Positions 8,669-16,330 of a stretch of DNA of 37,648 nucleotides are shown here, in pieces. Numbering within the stretch: the first letter of the stretch is position 1; every line of letters begins with the position of its first letter. The DNA is from an uncultured Eubacteriales bacterium (GTDB taxonomy: Bacteria; Bacillota; Clostridia; Oscillospirales; UBA644). Position numbers and translations under genes: made by a program. The notes beneath the pieces are model-generated. The model had not been told where the DNA came from. It did no database searches and worked only from the letters and a program-made list of their open reading frames with translations. The stretch covers positions 1 to 37,648 of the forward strand of contig CAJLLT010000021.1 in NCBI GenBank assembly GCA_905207625.1, read 5' to 3'.

Positions 8669-8800
8669 AAATAAGTAATCGGTTTTTGACCTCAGGCATG
8701 AACTGCCATGCGGCTTCCAGGAAGTCAGCGGCGGTTTGCCCCCGGAATCGGAAAAGCCGGTACGATGCTGTAGTTGAAGTAGGAAAGGTAGGAAAGCATA

Positions 8801-10348
8801 ATGACACAGATAATTGCCCTGATCGCATTGGCGGTTTTTTCAGCCATCCTTATAGCAATCGGGGTCATAACGTCCGGGAAAGCCAAGACCCTGGACGGTT
8901 TTTTATTGGGCGGACGGAATATAGGACCGTGGCTGTCGGCACTGTCTTACGGCACAACATATTTTTCCGCCGTTATTTTCATCGGATATGCCGGCAAGCA
9001 CGGATGGGATATAGGTATGGCGTCCCTTTGGATAGGTGTGGGAAACGCTGTGCTGGGTTCGGCTCTTGCCTGGATAATGCTCGCAAAAAAAACACGCCGG
9101 ATGACCCACGCACTTTCCGCCCGCACGATGCCGGAATTTTTCGCCGCACGCTACGGCGACAAAAAAATGAAGGTGTATTCGGCGCTTATAATATTCATTT
9201 TTCTTGTACCCTACGCCGCCTCGGTATATAAGGGGCTGGGTTCTCTCTTCGGCTCGATATTCCCCAACGATATCCTCGGAATGTCCCCGGAAACCGCCTG
9301 CATGGCAATTGTCGCTCTTCTTGCGGCGGTATACCTGGTTCTGGGCGGATATTTTGCCACGGCAATAAACAATCTTATCCAGGGAATAATAATGCTTGCA
9401 AGCGTCGTTATAATGTGTGTGGCACTGGTCAACAGACCCGAGGTCGGGGGCTTTACCGCAGCAATGGAAGGACTCCGGCAGACAGATCCGTCCCTCGTTG
9501 ATCTTTCCGGAGGAAGCAATGCGTCGTTCTTGCTGACAAATATTGCCCTTACGAGCTTCGGCGTATGGGGACTGCCGCAGATGATACATAAGTACTACGC
9601 AATAAAGGATGAAAAAAGCATACGCCAGGGTGCCGTGATCGCCACGGTATTTGCCTTGGTTATAGGCTGCGGCGCATATTTTGCCGGCTCATTGGGACGG
9701 TTCTTTATCGCTGCCGATGCCTCCGGTGCGCCCGCTGTCGGCTACGATAATGTGGTTCCGGAAATGCTGAACAAAGCATTCGGATCCTCTTTCGGCGGTA
9801 ATATTCTGCTGAGCCTCATACTCCTGTGTGTTCTCTCTGCCTCCATTTCGACCCTGACATCGGTCGTTCTTACATCAAGCTCCTCCATTACGGTGGATCT
9901 GGCTCAGGTCTGCGGAGTAAAGTGGGATCAGCGAAGGCAGATGCTCTCCACAAGGATACTGTGTCTGCTGTTCATAGTTCTCTCGTTCATATTCGCGACC
10001 TTCAGGTTTGCCATAATAGTTTCCATAATGTCATATTCCTGGGGCATAATATCGGGCTGTTTCATCGGTCCGTATTTCTGGGCGCTGTACTCGAAGAAAA
10101 CCACCCGTGCCGGAGCCTGGGCGGGAATGATAAGCGGAATAGTGACCGTAGCGGGACTGACGCTTTATTCCATGTTCACCGGTCCCGAAATCGAAAACGG
10201 GTTCATGGCGGCATTTTCCGCTGCCGGAGCAAACTCTCCCCTGTTCGGAACCATAGCCATGGCGGTGTCCTTCGTTATCGTTCCGTTGGTCAGCGCGGTA
10301 ACAAAAAAACTTCCGGAAGAAATTACAGCTCAGGCTTTCGGAGAATAA
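8801..10348 (+). CDS. Sodium:solute symporter (SSS family)
   Basis: The 515-residue integral membrane protein has about 13 hydrophobic segments. Its N-terminal pattern fits the sodium/proline-pantothenate symporter superfamily: D-G-F-L-L-G-G-R-N near residue 32, then G-T-T-Y-F-S-A-V in the first core helix. S-T-L-T-S-V-V-L-T-S near residue 355 resembles the helix that supplies the sodium site. The start ATG 8801 is preceded by two AGGAAAG copies. The substrate cannot be read from the sequence; organic acids, amino acids and vitamins are all possible. It is a single-gene unit between its own promoter and a palindromic hairpin, and is not co-oriented by overlap with dapB-ddh. Confidence 0.88.
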   Translation: MTQIIALIALAVFSAILIAIGVITSGKAKTLDGFLLGGRNIGPWLSALSYGTTYFSAVIFIGYAGKHGWDIGMASLWIGVGNAVLGSALAWIMLAKKTRRMTHALSARTMPEFFAARYGDKKMKVYSALIIFIFLVPYAASVYKGLGSLFGSIFPNDILGMSPETACMAIVALLAAVYLVLGGYFATAINNLIQGIIMLASVVIMCVALVNRPEVGGFTAAMEGLRQTDPSLVDLSGGSNASFLLTNIALTSFGVWGLPQMIHKYYAIKDEKSIRQGAVIATVFALVIGCGAYFAGSLGRFFIAADASGAPAVGYDNVVPEMLNKAFGSSFGGNILLSLILLCVLSASISTLTSVVLTSSSSITVDLAQVCGVKWDQRRQMLSTRILCLLFIVLSFIFATFRFAIIVSIMSYSWGIISGCFIGPYFWALYSKKTTRAGAWAGMISGIVTVAGLTLYSMFTGPEIENGFMAAFSAAGANSPLFGTIAMAVSFVIVPLVSAVTKKLPEEITAQAFGE

Positions 10349-10371
10349 CCGAACAAAGAATAACAGCATTA

Positions 10372-10397
10372 AAGGCGGTCGGAATTCCGACCGCCTT
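10372..10397 (+). terminator. 26-bp perfect palindrome after the symporter gene
   Basis: AAGGCGGTCGGAA is followed at once by its reverse complement, forming a strong hairpin 23 bp after the stop codon. No T run follows, so it may act as an mRNA-stabilising hairpin or a weak terminator. Confidence 0.6.
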
Positions 10398-10463
10398 CTA
10401 TCTATATCAAAGAGGAAACTTTTCAGGTTTTTTACTTCCCGAGCCGCAGCTTCACTAATATAC

Positions 10464-10507
10464 TATTCCCATCGGAGAAAAAATGTTACCGTGGGAATAT
10501 TTTTTTG
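10464..10507 (+). terminator. Second hairpin with a T7 run before the deacetylase genes
   Basis: TATTCCCA (10464-10471) pairs with TGGGAATA (10492-10499) and is followed by seven T. It is a standard intrinsic terminator and isolates the deacetylase pair from the symporter gene. Confidence 0.75.
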
Positions 10508-10555
10508 TCCGGACGATATATTTTCAATGGGATATTTTTCCGGAGGAGTGATAGG

Positions 10556-11455
10556 ATGTATATTCTGGTGAATATGAAAAAAGCAATGCGTTATGCTGTC
10601 TTCCCCTTACTTGCGGCAATTATAGTTCTTATTGCGTCCGGTTCCGGCGCCGCGGCAAGGCTGGCATCAGCGCAGCAGGACAGCAGAAAAGTAGCGATTA
10701 TAATGTACCACAGCATTCTAAAGGACTCTGCCCGCCAGGGCAAATATGTTGTGTCCCCGGCGGTACTTGAGGCGGATCTGAAATACCTGACGGAAAACGG
10801 CTACACCACCGTGACCGTTTCCGATCTCGCGGACTATGTTTTCCGCGGTAAGGAACTGCCGGAAAAACCGGTCATGCTTACATTTGACGACGGCTATTAC
10901 AACAACTATCTCTACGCCTTTCCGCTGATGAAGAAATACAACTGCAAAATGGTTCTTTCCGTGGTCGGAACATATTCCGATCAGTTTTCGGAAACAAAGG
11001 ACGAAAACGCATACTATTCCCACTGCACATGGGACGAAATAAACGAAATGATGGAATCAGGTCTCGTGGAGATCCAGAATCATTCATATAATATGCATTC
11101 CTACGGCTCATCCCGGCACGGAAGCCGTAAAAGGGACAGTGAAACAAAACAGCAGTACACCGAAGTTTTCACTGCGGACGTGGAAAAAATGCAACAGCGG
11201 GTCAAGGAGATGACAGGCTACACTCCGACAGCGTTCACCTACCCCTACGGTGCGGTATGTGCGGAAGCGGAAGAGCTTATAAGGCAGATGGGATTTATTG
11301 CCTCCTTCACCTGTGAAGAAAAAATAACCGTTATCTCAACCGATCCGGAAAGTCTGTATACCATGCACAGATGGTTGCGCCCGGCGGGAACGGACAGTAA
11401 AACATATTTTGAGCAGACAGTAAAACTCGGCAAATATTTCGGAGGTATACGATGA
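10556..11455 (+). CDS. Membrane-anchored polysaccharide deacetylase (NodB domain)
   Basis: The 299-residue product is a carbohydrate esterase family 4 protein that removes N-acetyl groups from a cell-wall or capsular polysaccharide. An N-terminal hydrophobic segment (about residues 11-30) anchors or exports it. The NodB fold is marked by IIMYHS, then TFDDGY with Asp111 (base) and Asp112 (metal). The metal histidines 176 and 181 lie in NHSYNMHS, and FTYPYG follows. GGAGG 9 bases upstream fixes the start at 10556. An internal ATG six codons on is possible. The open frame upstream to 10505 crosses the terminator and is rejected. Its stop overlaps the pdaA-like start by 4 bp. Confidence 0.88.
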   Translation: MYILVNMKKAMRYAVFPLLAAIIVLIASGSGAAARLASAQQDSRKVAIIMYHSILKDSARQGKYVVSPAVLEADLKYLTENGYTTVTVSDLADYVFRGKELPEKPVMLTFDDGYYNNYLYAFPLMKKYNCKMVLSVVGTYSDQFSETKDENAYYSHCTWDEINEMMESGLVEIQNHSYNMHSYGSSRHGSRKRDSETKQQYTEVFTADVEKMQQRVKEMTGYTPTAFTYPYGAVCAEAEELIRQMGFIASFTCEEKITVISTDPESLYTMHRWLRPAGTDSKTYFEQTVKLGKYFGGIR

Positions 11456-12309
11456 AAAAATTTTCCGACAACCTATCCTCTTTTATAAGCAAATATGCGT
11501 TTGTGGCCGTAGGTATCTGCGTTGTCACCGCCGTCATCATGCAGGTGCTTGTTTTCAGTAACCTCCGCACCATGTCACTTTCAGCCTCGGGAGCGGTCAG
11601 CGACTGGGGACTGGGCTTCGGAAAAGCGAACACCCGTCCGAGAGGAAACCTTTCCGAGCAGGAACTGGAAAAGTATGACGCTTATTTCATCGGAGGGGAA
11701 AGCAAAACCATATATCTTACCTTTGACGCGGGCTATGAAAACGGATACACCGCGAAAATCCTGGATGTTCTGAAAGAAAAGCAGGTTCCGGCGGCGTTTT
11801 TTCTGGTATCTCATTACATAAAAACAGAACCCGAGCTTGTCCGGCGTATGGCGGAAGAGGGACATATAGTAGCAAATCACACCAAAACTCACCCGGATAT
11901 GAGCACGCTCACGTCAATTGACGCACTGAAGGCAGAACTTGAGCCCGTTCAGCAGCTTTACAGGGAATGTACGGGAAAGGATATGCCCATGTTTTACCGT
12001 CCGCCAAGGGGACAGTTCAGTAAACTGAACCTTGAGCACGCAAAACAGCTCGGATATACCACGGTATTCTGGAGTCTCGCCTACGTGGACTGGAACGTAA
12101 ACAATCAGCCGTCACCCCAGGTAGCTATGGAAAAGCTGAACGGAAGAATACATGACGGTGCGGTCATACTTCTGCACTCAACCTCGGCGACAAATGCGGA
12201 AATTCTCGGTCAGCTCATAGACTCCTGGCGGGATCAGGGGTACAATTTCGGGACTCTTTACGACTTCCGTCCGGAAAAAACCCCTCAGCAATCCCCCTTT
12301 GCAAGCTGA
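11452..12309 (+). CDS. pdaA: PdaA-like muramic-delta-lactam de-N-acetylase
   Basis: PdaA removes the acetyl group from muramic acid residues during spore cortex maturation, which leads to muramic-delta-lactam. The 285-residue product has an N-terminal transmembrane segment (about residues 15-35). The family-specific TFDAGYENGYT replaces TFDDG, with Asp92, and is followed by ILDVLKEKQVPAAFF. Metal histidines 143 and 147 lie in ANHTKTHPDM, then RPPRGQFS and a C-terminal ILLHS. This closely matches Bacillus PdaA and implies a spore-former. It is translationally coupled to the preceding deacetylase through ATGA. No sigma-G promoter was recognised upstream. Confidence 0.9.
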   Translation: MKKFSDNLSSFISKYAFVAVGICVVTAVIMQVLVFSNLRTMSLSASGAVSDWGLGFGKANTRPRGNLSEQELEKYDAYFIGGESKTIYLTFDAGYENGYTAKILDVLKEKQVPAAFFLVSHYIKTEPELVRRMAEEGHIVANHTKTHPDMSTLTSIDALKAELEPVQQLYRECTGKDMPMFYRPPRGQFSKLNLEHAKQLGYTTVFWSLAYVDWNVNNQPSPQVAMEKLNGRIHDGAVILLHSTSATNAEILGQLIDSWRDQGYNFGTLYDFRPEKTPQQSPFAS

Positions 12310-12371
12310 AAAAACCGTGAGTAAAAACACGTGATCCCGGACTTGAAATACTGATACGGAAATCCGTATAC

Positions 12372-12419
12372 GCGGAACAGTCATCGTTGATTTTTCTCCG
12401 GTGACTGTTCCGCTGTTTT
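12372..12419 (+). terminator. Terminator of the deacetylase operon
   Basis: GCGGAACAGTCA (12372-12383) pairs with TGACTGTTCCGC (12402-12413), followed by TGTTTT. A smaller perfect hairpin (ATACGGA/TCCGTAT, 12354-12369) sits just upstream. Confidence 0.8.
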
Positions 12420-12510
12420 CCGCCACTGACGTATGTATCTGCCAAAAAACGGAGTGCAGACGCTCTTTTTACATCGTTTCAGCCGTGTTTATATCTTTTC
12501 CCCTTACTGA

Positions 12511-12933
12511 TCAGGCAACCTTTCCTGTGCAGGTCGCCGTTCCGCCGGCATAACCGGAATCATGCACGGCAGAGAACGAGCCCTGCCCCTCGTCATTCAG
12601 GGTGATGATGTTTGATTCCTGCTGCCGTGAAATATACAGACTGTAGTGGAAGTCAAACTGCACCTCGTCTGTACTGATCTCATTGACATCATTGCCGACA
12701 ACACATCGGCAGATGTAGTTTTATGTTGTTATTCACATCTGTGCGATTGATGGTACAGCTTGCTCCGTTTGCACCGGGGATGTCCACAAATGTATATTTA
12801 TTGCCGGATACCTGCTACTGATAATGCTCCGCATTGCGTGCAACGACCGTCAGCGTGGCGCTACTGTCGGAATCGTCCGGATCAAGTACGGTTTTGTCGA
12901 CCGGTTGAATATCGATCCTGAAGGTCTTTCCTT
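12511..12933 (-). pseudogene. Decayed Ig-like domain protein fragment
   Basis: Reading the minus strand from about 12933, a frame gives Ig-like text: F-R-I-D-I-Q-P-V-D-K-T-V, then S-A-T-L-T-V-V-A-R-N. It is broken by TAG at 12815-12817 and continues through GNKYTFVDIPG and INRTDVNNN. It then needs a frameshift near 12720 to reach ICRCVVGNDVNEISTDEVQF, the usual end of an Ig-like domain. That frame ends in GGTATCTGKVA and a TGA at 12511-12513. A stop codon just above 12933 and the missing N-terminus show that only about 135 codons survive. The parent was probably an exported repeat protein related to the others in this window. No function can be assigned. Confidence 0.65.
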
Positions 12934-13061
12934 AGAATTGTTGTTTTCAAACGTAAATGAATATGAAAAACAAAGATATCATGACATGATGTACCTTCGG
13001 GACATGCCTTTCCGAATTTACCTATTCCGGCTTTGAGACCGCTTGCATATCATAACATATC

Positions 13062-13094
13062 AAAAGTGCCGGTCGGGGAAACCCCTTCCGGCAC
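13062..13094 (-). terminator. Terminator of the Gfo/Idh/MocA gene
   Basis: GTGCCGG-tc-GGGG pairs with CCCC-tt-CCGGCAC across an AAA loop (13066-13094). On the minus strand it is followed by TTTTG, and it lies 70 bp beyond the stop codon. Confidence 0.8.
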
Positions 13095-13162
13095 ATAACG
13101 GTTCATATTAAATTCGGACACCCGGAAAAGCCTTCCGGATCTGCCGGATCCGCAGTTCCCGG

Positions 13163-14212
13163 TCAGATATTGACGTCAATGCGCTGATCCTCGTCTACGG
13201 AACGGAAGCAGGCTTCCATAAGTTTAAGTACACGCATCATCTGCGGGTGTGTAACGATAAGCTCTTCCCTGCCCTCGATAGCCGCACAGAAATTGCGGTA
13301 GTAATCGTGAACGTCGGACTTGGGGATATCAAGCTCATAGGTTTGAGTCGTTACCTCATCCCTGGGTGCCATGGTCTTGGTGAGACCGGCGGCAGTCTGA
13401 ACGGGAAGGACCTCGCTCTCGTGCCAGTGAGTGCATTTGACGACCTTTGTCTTTTCTCTCCAGTCCTCGATAAGAGCGGTTCCGTGTTCCGCCTGCATAT
13501 AAAACCGGGGAAGAGCGATGAAGTTATAGGTTCCGACTTCAACATATGCTCTCGCGCCGTTTTCAAATATCATATCCAGTTTGAAACCGTCATCAACCTC
13601 TTTATTTGTGATATGGTCAAAACGGCAATATATGCTTTTTACGGTCAGGTCGGTGTAGATCTGAAGAATCTGATCTATAAGATGCACACCCCAGTCAAGG
13701 AGCATTCCGCCGCCGTACTTCTTGATACCGCGCCAGTCGCTGGGGATGCCGCGGGAACCGTGTATACGGGATTCCACATTGAATACTTTTCCGATCTCTC
13801 CGCTCTGATATATCTGCTTCATGGCGAGAAAATCCACGTCCCAACGTCTGTTCTGATGCACGCTGAAAACCACATGATTTTTATCCGCCGCGTCAAACAT
13901 TCTCTGCAGAGATTCGCAACTGAGGGTAACGGGTTTCTCACAGAGCACGTTTTTGCCGGCATTGAGAGCCTTTATAACGACCTCTTCATGCTGATCGTTC
14001 GGAATCGCAACCGTAAGGAAGTCAATACTCTTATCCGCAAGGACCTCTTCATAGCTGCCGAAAGCCTTTATTCCGTTGGCTTCCGCAACCTTCGCACGGG
14101 CAGGATCCGTATCGTATATGCCCGCAAGATTCACGACATCGCTTTTCAGTGCCGCACGGGTGTGCCAGCCCCCCATTCCGCCGTAACCGATAACCGCAAG
14201 ATTGTGTTTCAT
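13163..14212 (-). CDS. Gfo/Idh/MocA family NAD(P)-dependent oxidoreductase
   Basis: The 349-residue product belongs to the glucose-fructose oxidoreductase/inositol dehydrogenase superfamily, which oxidises or reduces sugars and cyclitols with NAD(P). The N-terminal Rossmann domain has V-I-G-Y-G-G-M-G at residues 7-14 and the family EKP motif at 92-94 (C-E-K-P-V-T). The C-terminal domain has GGGMLLDWGVHLID with Asp173 and His177, the usual catalytic region. GGGGAG precedes ATG 14212. The longer open frame to 14266 adds a charged leader absent from the family. It is a single gene with its own promoter and terminator, and no sugar-transport neighbours hint at a substrate. Confidence 0.92.
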   Translation of the reverse strand: MKHNLAVIGYGGMGGWHTRAALKSDVVNLAGIYDTDPARAKVAEANGIKAFGSYEEVLADKSIDFLTVAIPNDQHEEVVIKALNAGKNVLCEKPVTLSCESLQRMFDAADKNHVVFSVHQNRRWDVDFLAMKQIYQSGEIGKVFNVESRIHGSRGIPSDWRGIKKYGGGMLLDWGVHLIDQILQIYTDLTVKSIYCRFDHITNKEVDDGFKLDMIFENGARAYVEVGTYNFIALPRFYMQAEHGTALIEDWREKTKVVKCTHWHESEVLPVQTAAGLTKTMAPRDEVTTQTYELDIPKSDVHDYYRNFCAAIEGREELIVTHPQMMRVLKLMEACFRSVDEDQRIDVNI

Positions 14213-14279
14213 CTCTATTTCTCCCCGAAAAATACGGGATACTCTCCTTTCAAGGCTCTTGCCCACTTCAAATCAATTC

Positions 14280-14308
14280 ATTATAGCAAATTTTATGTAC
14301 AGTGTCAA
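14280..14308 (-). promoter_or_regulatory. Consensus promoter of the Gfo/Idh/MocA gene
   Basis: On the minus strand TTGACA (14303-14308), 17 bp and TATAAT (14280-14285) match the consensus perfectly. The leader is about 60 nt. Confidence 0.9.
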
Positions 14309-14592
14309 GGATAAAAGCCCGTTGCCCCAAAAAAGTCGTTTTCTCTCCAATAAAATAACCACTTTCCGTTGCAGTTTGTTTACCAATATTGCGGAAAGTC
14401 CCGTATTTCGGGGCTTTCCGGCTCGTTTTCGCAACCGGCAGGACTCCTCAAAAAAGCAGTATGGCACCTTGCATTCCCCCTGAAAGACCGTTTCATGTAT
14501 CACCGGACAGATACCGGCGGCAGAGGTTGGAAAGGAAGAAACAGGCGGTAACACCCTCAGGGAAATTTGCGTTTTTTGTTGCAATTACAGTA
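14309..14592. other. Gene-free stretch with alternative hairpins
   Basis: No credible coding sequence is seen between the divergent oxidoreductase and tRNA promoters. CGGAAAGT (14392-14399) can pair either with ACTTTCCG upstream (14361-14368) or, as part of GGAAAGTCCC, with GGGGCTTTCC (14410-14419). The two pairings exclude each other. No promoter or start codon could be tied to it, so a small RNA or remnant leader is only a guess. Confidence 0.35.
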
Positions 14593-14621
14593 TTGAAAAT
14601 CCACAGAGGATATGTTATAAT
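14593..14621 (+). promoter_or_regulatory. Promoter of the tRNA-Leu/tRNA-Ala unit
   Basis: TTGAAA (14593-14598), 17 bp and TATAAT (14616-14621), 19 bp before the tRNA-Leu 5' end. Confidence 0.82.
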
Positions 14622-14640
14622 GTCTACGTTAAATTCATCC

Positions 14641-14727
14641 GCCGGTGTGATGGAATTGGCAGACGTAACGGACTCAAAATCCGTCGGTGGCAACACCGTG
14701 CGGGTTCGACCCCCGCCACCGGCACCA
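14641..14727 (+). tRNA. tRNA-Leu (anticodon CAA)
   Basis: The acceptor stem GCCGGTG/CACCGGC is a full 7 bp, with discriminator A and an encoded CCA end. The anticodon stem ACGGA/TCCGT holds the loop CTCAAAA, giving anticodon CAA for UUG. A long variable arm (GGTGGCAACACC) identifies a class II tRNA. The T loop is GGTTCGACCC-like. Confidence 0.96.
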
Positions 14728-14793
14728 CAACGACCGCAACCCTGTTCCGTTCTGCGGGATTATCTCGGAACCGGAACTTAAAACAACATACCC

Positions 14794-14869
14794 GGGGCAT
14801 TAGCGCAGCTGGGAGCGCACAACACTGGCAGTGTTGGGGTCAGGGGTTCGAATCCCCTATGCTCCACCA
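14794..14869 (+). tRNA. tRNA-Ala (anticodon GGC)
   Basis: The acceptor stem GGGGCAT/ATGCTCC contains the G3-U70 wobble pair that is the identity element of tRNA-Ala. The anticodon stem CAACA/TGTTG holds CTGGCAG, anticodon GGC. The CCA end is encoded. It lies 66 bp after tRNA-Leu and shares its promoter. Confidence 0.96.
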
Positions 14870-14870
14870 T

Positions 14871-14916
14871 AACGAAGACATCCGAACTTTTTCAGAGTTC
14901 GGATGTCTTCGTTTTC
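14871..14916 (+). terminator. Terminator of the tRNA unit
   Basis: A 16-18 bp stem (AACGAAGACATCCGAACT with AGTTCGGATGTCTTCGTT) and a T run begin 2 bp after the tRNA-Ala CCA. The near-perfect symmetry also allows termination from the minus strand. Confidence 0.93.
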
Positions 14917-15058
14917 GGTATGAAACAGAATGCCAGGAACAGAAGGGTTGAAAAATGGTACTACGAATACGCATCTTTCTCCTGGTCTGATCACAGTCAA
15001 ACTCTTTAACAAGTCACACTGAACTTAACTTTCCCATAGGGCAAAATCGGTTTCTTTC

Positions 15059-16330
15059 CTACATTAAAGTGACGTTACGCATCATTAGTTTATCCGGTCC
15101 GGCATAGTTGTCATGAACGGTCTCGGTGTCGGAAAGACGAAGCGAACCAAGGATATCCGAGAGCTTTGCGCTCATGGTAATACCAGTAACCGGTCTGACC
15201 TTTCCGTTTTCATGAAGATACGCCAGACGGATCTCTCCGCCGATATAGTCGTTATACAGATCCACCTGAAGCCCGGACAGAGAAACACATTCTATATAAA
15301 CGCTTTTCTCAAGTTCCGTTTCCGTAAGGGTTCCCGGAGAAAGTTTCATACAGTGAAGGTCCCCCGTTTCAGGCTCTCCGAGATATGACGCAAAACGGTG
15401 GGCACCGTAATAGCTTACCACTTTTCCGTCACGGAGAATCTGAGTGTCCGTCAGCGCGGACCCGTCGCCGTCGAAAAATGCGGAACTTCCGCTTCCGCGT
15501 ATTCTTCCGGACATGGTCAGATTGAGACTGTCACACCCCTCCGGCTGCAGTTCATCCCCTTTATGGTGCAGGTTTGCCCGGGAATACACTCCGGCATAGT
15601 TAAGATCTCCGGACAACTCCGACATAAGGGTCTCTATTTCCCCTTCCCGGAGTATCACGTCAGCCTTTAGCGGCGTTTCCGGCTTTACGGCACTATGGCG
15701 CAGGGACACTTCCTTCATCTTCCCGGAAATTTCCTTTTTTATCTTTTCCGGGTCAAATTCCGTAAACCGATACGCTTCGTAAAGTTCCACGGACCCGTTT
15801 TCATCGGTGTAAGTGGGAATAGCCTCTATCATTCCTCTGTACTTTATCTGAGTCTTATCCACGCCACGGCTGTTTATGACACGGACGGTATCCCTGTACA
15901 GGAATATTTCCGTTGCATTTATCGAGCCGCCCTTGCCGCAGTCCGCAGAAAATACGGCATCCGCTATTTTTGCCGCGAGGATTCGGGGCTCTTCCTCCTT
16001 AAGGTTGGACTCAAGTTCCGCCTGCAGTGTTCCGCCTTCGACCAGGTCATAGGGCTCGTTGAACACAAGCCTTGCCCTGTCCGCTGCCTGCTTTATTTTG
16101 GAACGGACCTCGTCCTCGGACATGGACTCGTAGACAGCAAAGGTTGAGTCTCCCTTTTTTCCGTCATGATCCACATACACCGTTACACTCAGCTGCGTAG
16201 TGTCTGTGGCACGGACTGTTTCAAGCTCCCGATGGACAAAAAACAGTTCATATGATTCACTCTTGGAGCAGATAACACGGTAACCGTCGGTATCTTTGCT
16301 CTCCCCGAGAAGTTTTACTATATCAATCAT
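15059..16330 (-). CDS. TldE/PmbA-type protease subunit (first copy)
   Basis: TldE (PmbA) is the partner of the TldD metalloprotease. In other bacteria the heterodimer trims modified peptides and unfolded chains in the cytosol. The 423-residue product starts at ATG 16330, which overlaps the tldD stop as ATGA; an upstream open frame to 16384 is an extension inside tldD. As expected for TldE it lacks the HExxxH zinc motif. It has the conserved C-terminal barrel segments, including S-G-R-I-R-G-S-G-S-S, G-D-G-S-A-L-T-D and T-G-I-T-M-S-A. Coupled translation fits an equimolar complex with the neighbouring TldD. Confidence 0.86.
   Translation of the reverse strand: MIDIVKLLGESKDTDGYRVICSKSESYELFFVHRELETVRATDTTQLSVTVYVDHDGKKGDSTFAVYESMSEDEVRSKIKQAADRARLVFNEPYDLVEGGTLQAELESNLKEEEPRILAAKIADAVFSADCGKGGSINATEIFLYRDTVRVINSRGVDKTQIKYRGMIEAIPTYTDENGSVELYEAYRFTEFDPEKIKKEISGKMKEVSLRHSAVKPETPLKADVILREGEIETLMSELSGDLNYAGVYSRANLHHKGDELQPEGCDSLNLTMSGRIRGSGSSAFFDGDGSALTDTQILRDGKVVSYYGAHRFASYLGEPETGDLHCMKLSPGTLTETELEKSVYIECVSLSGLQVDLYNDYIGGEIRLAYLHENGKVRPVTGITMSAKLSDILGSLRLSDTETVHDNYAGPDKLMMRNVTLM

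Noticed and set aside
12824..13036. 70-codon plus-strand open frame
   Set aside because: No ribosome binding site; most of it lies opposite the Ig-like remnant.
13247..14314. 355-codon plus-strand open frame
   Set aside because: It is antisense to the Gfo/Idh/MocA gene, which has consensus promoter, binding motifs and terminator.
14389..14781. Open frame crossing tRNA-Leu
   Set aside because: It runs through a promoter and a complete tRNA gene, so it is not coding.
14641..14869. tRNA genes as an integration site of a mobile element
   Set aside because: No integrase gene and no direct repeat of a tRNA 3' end was seen nearby.
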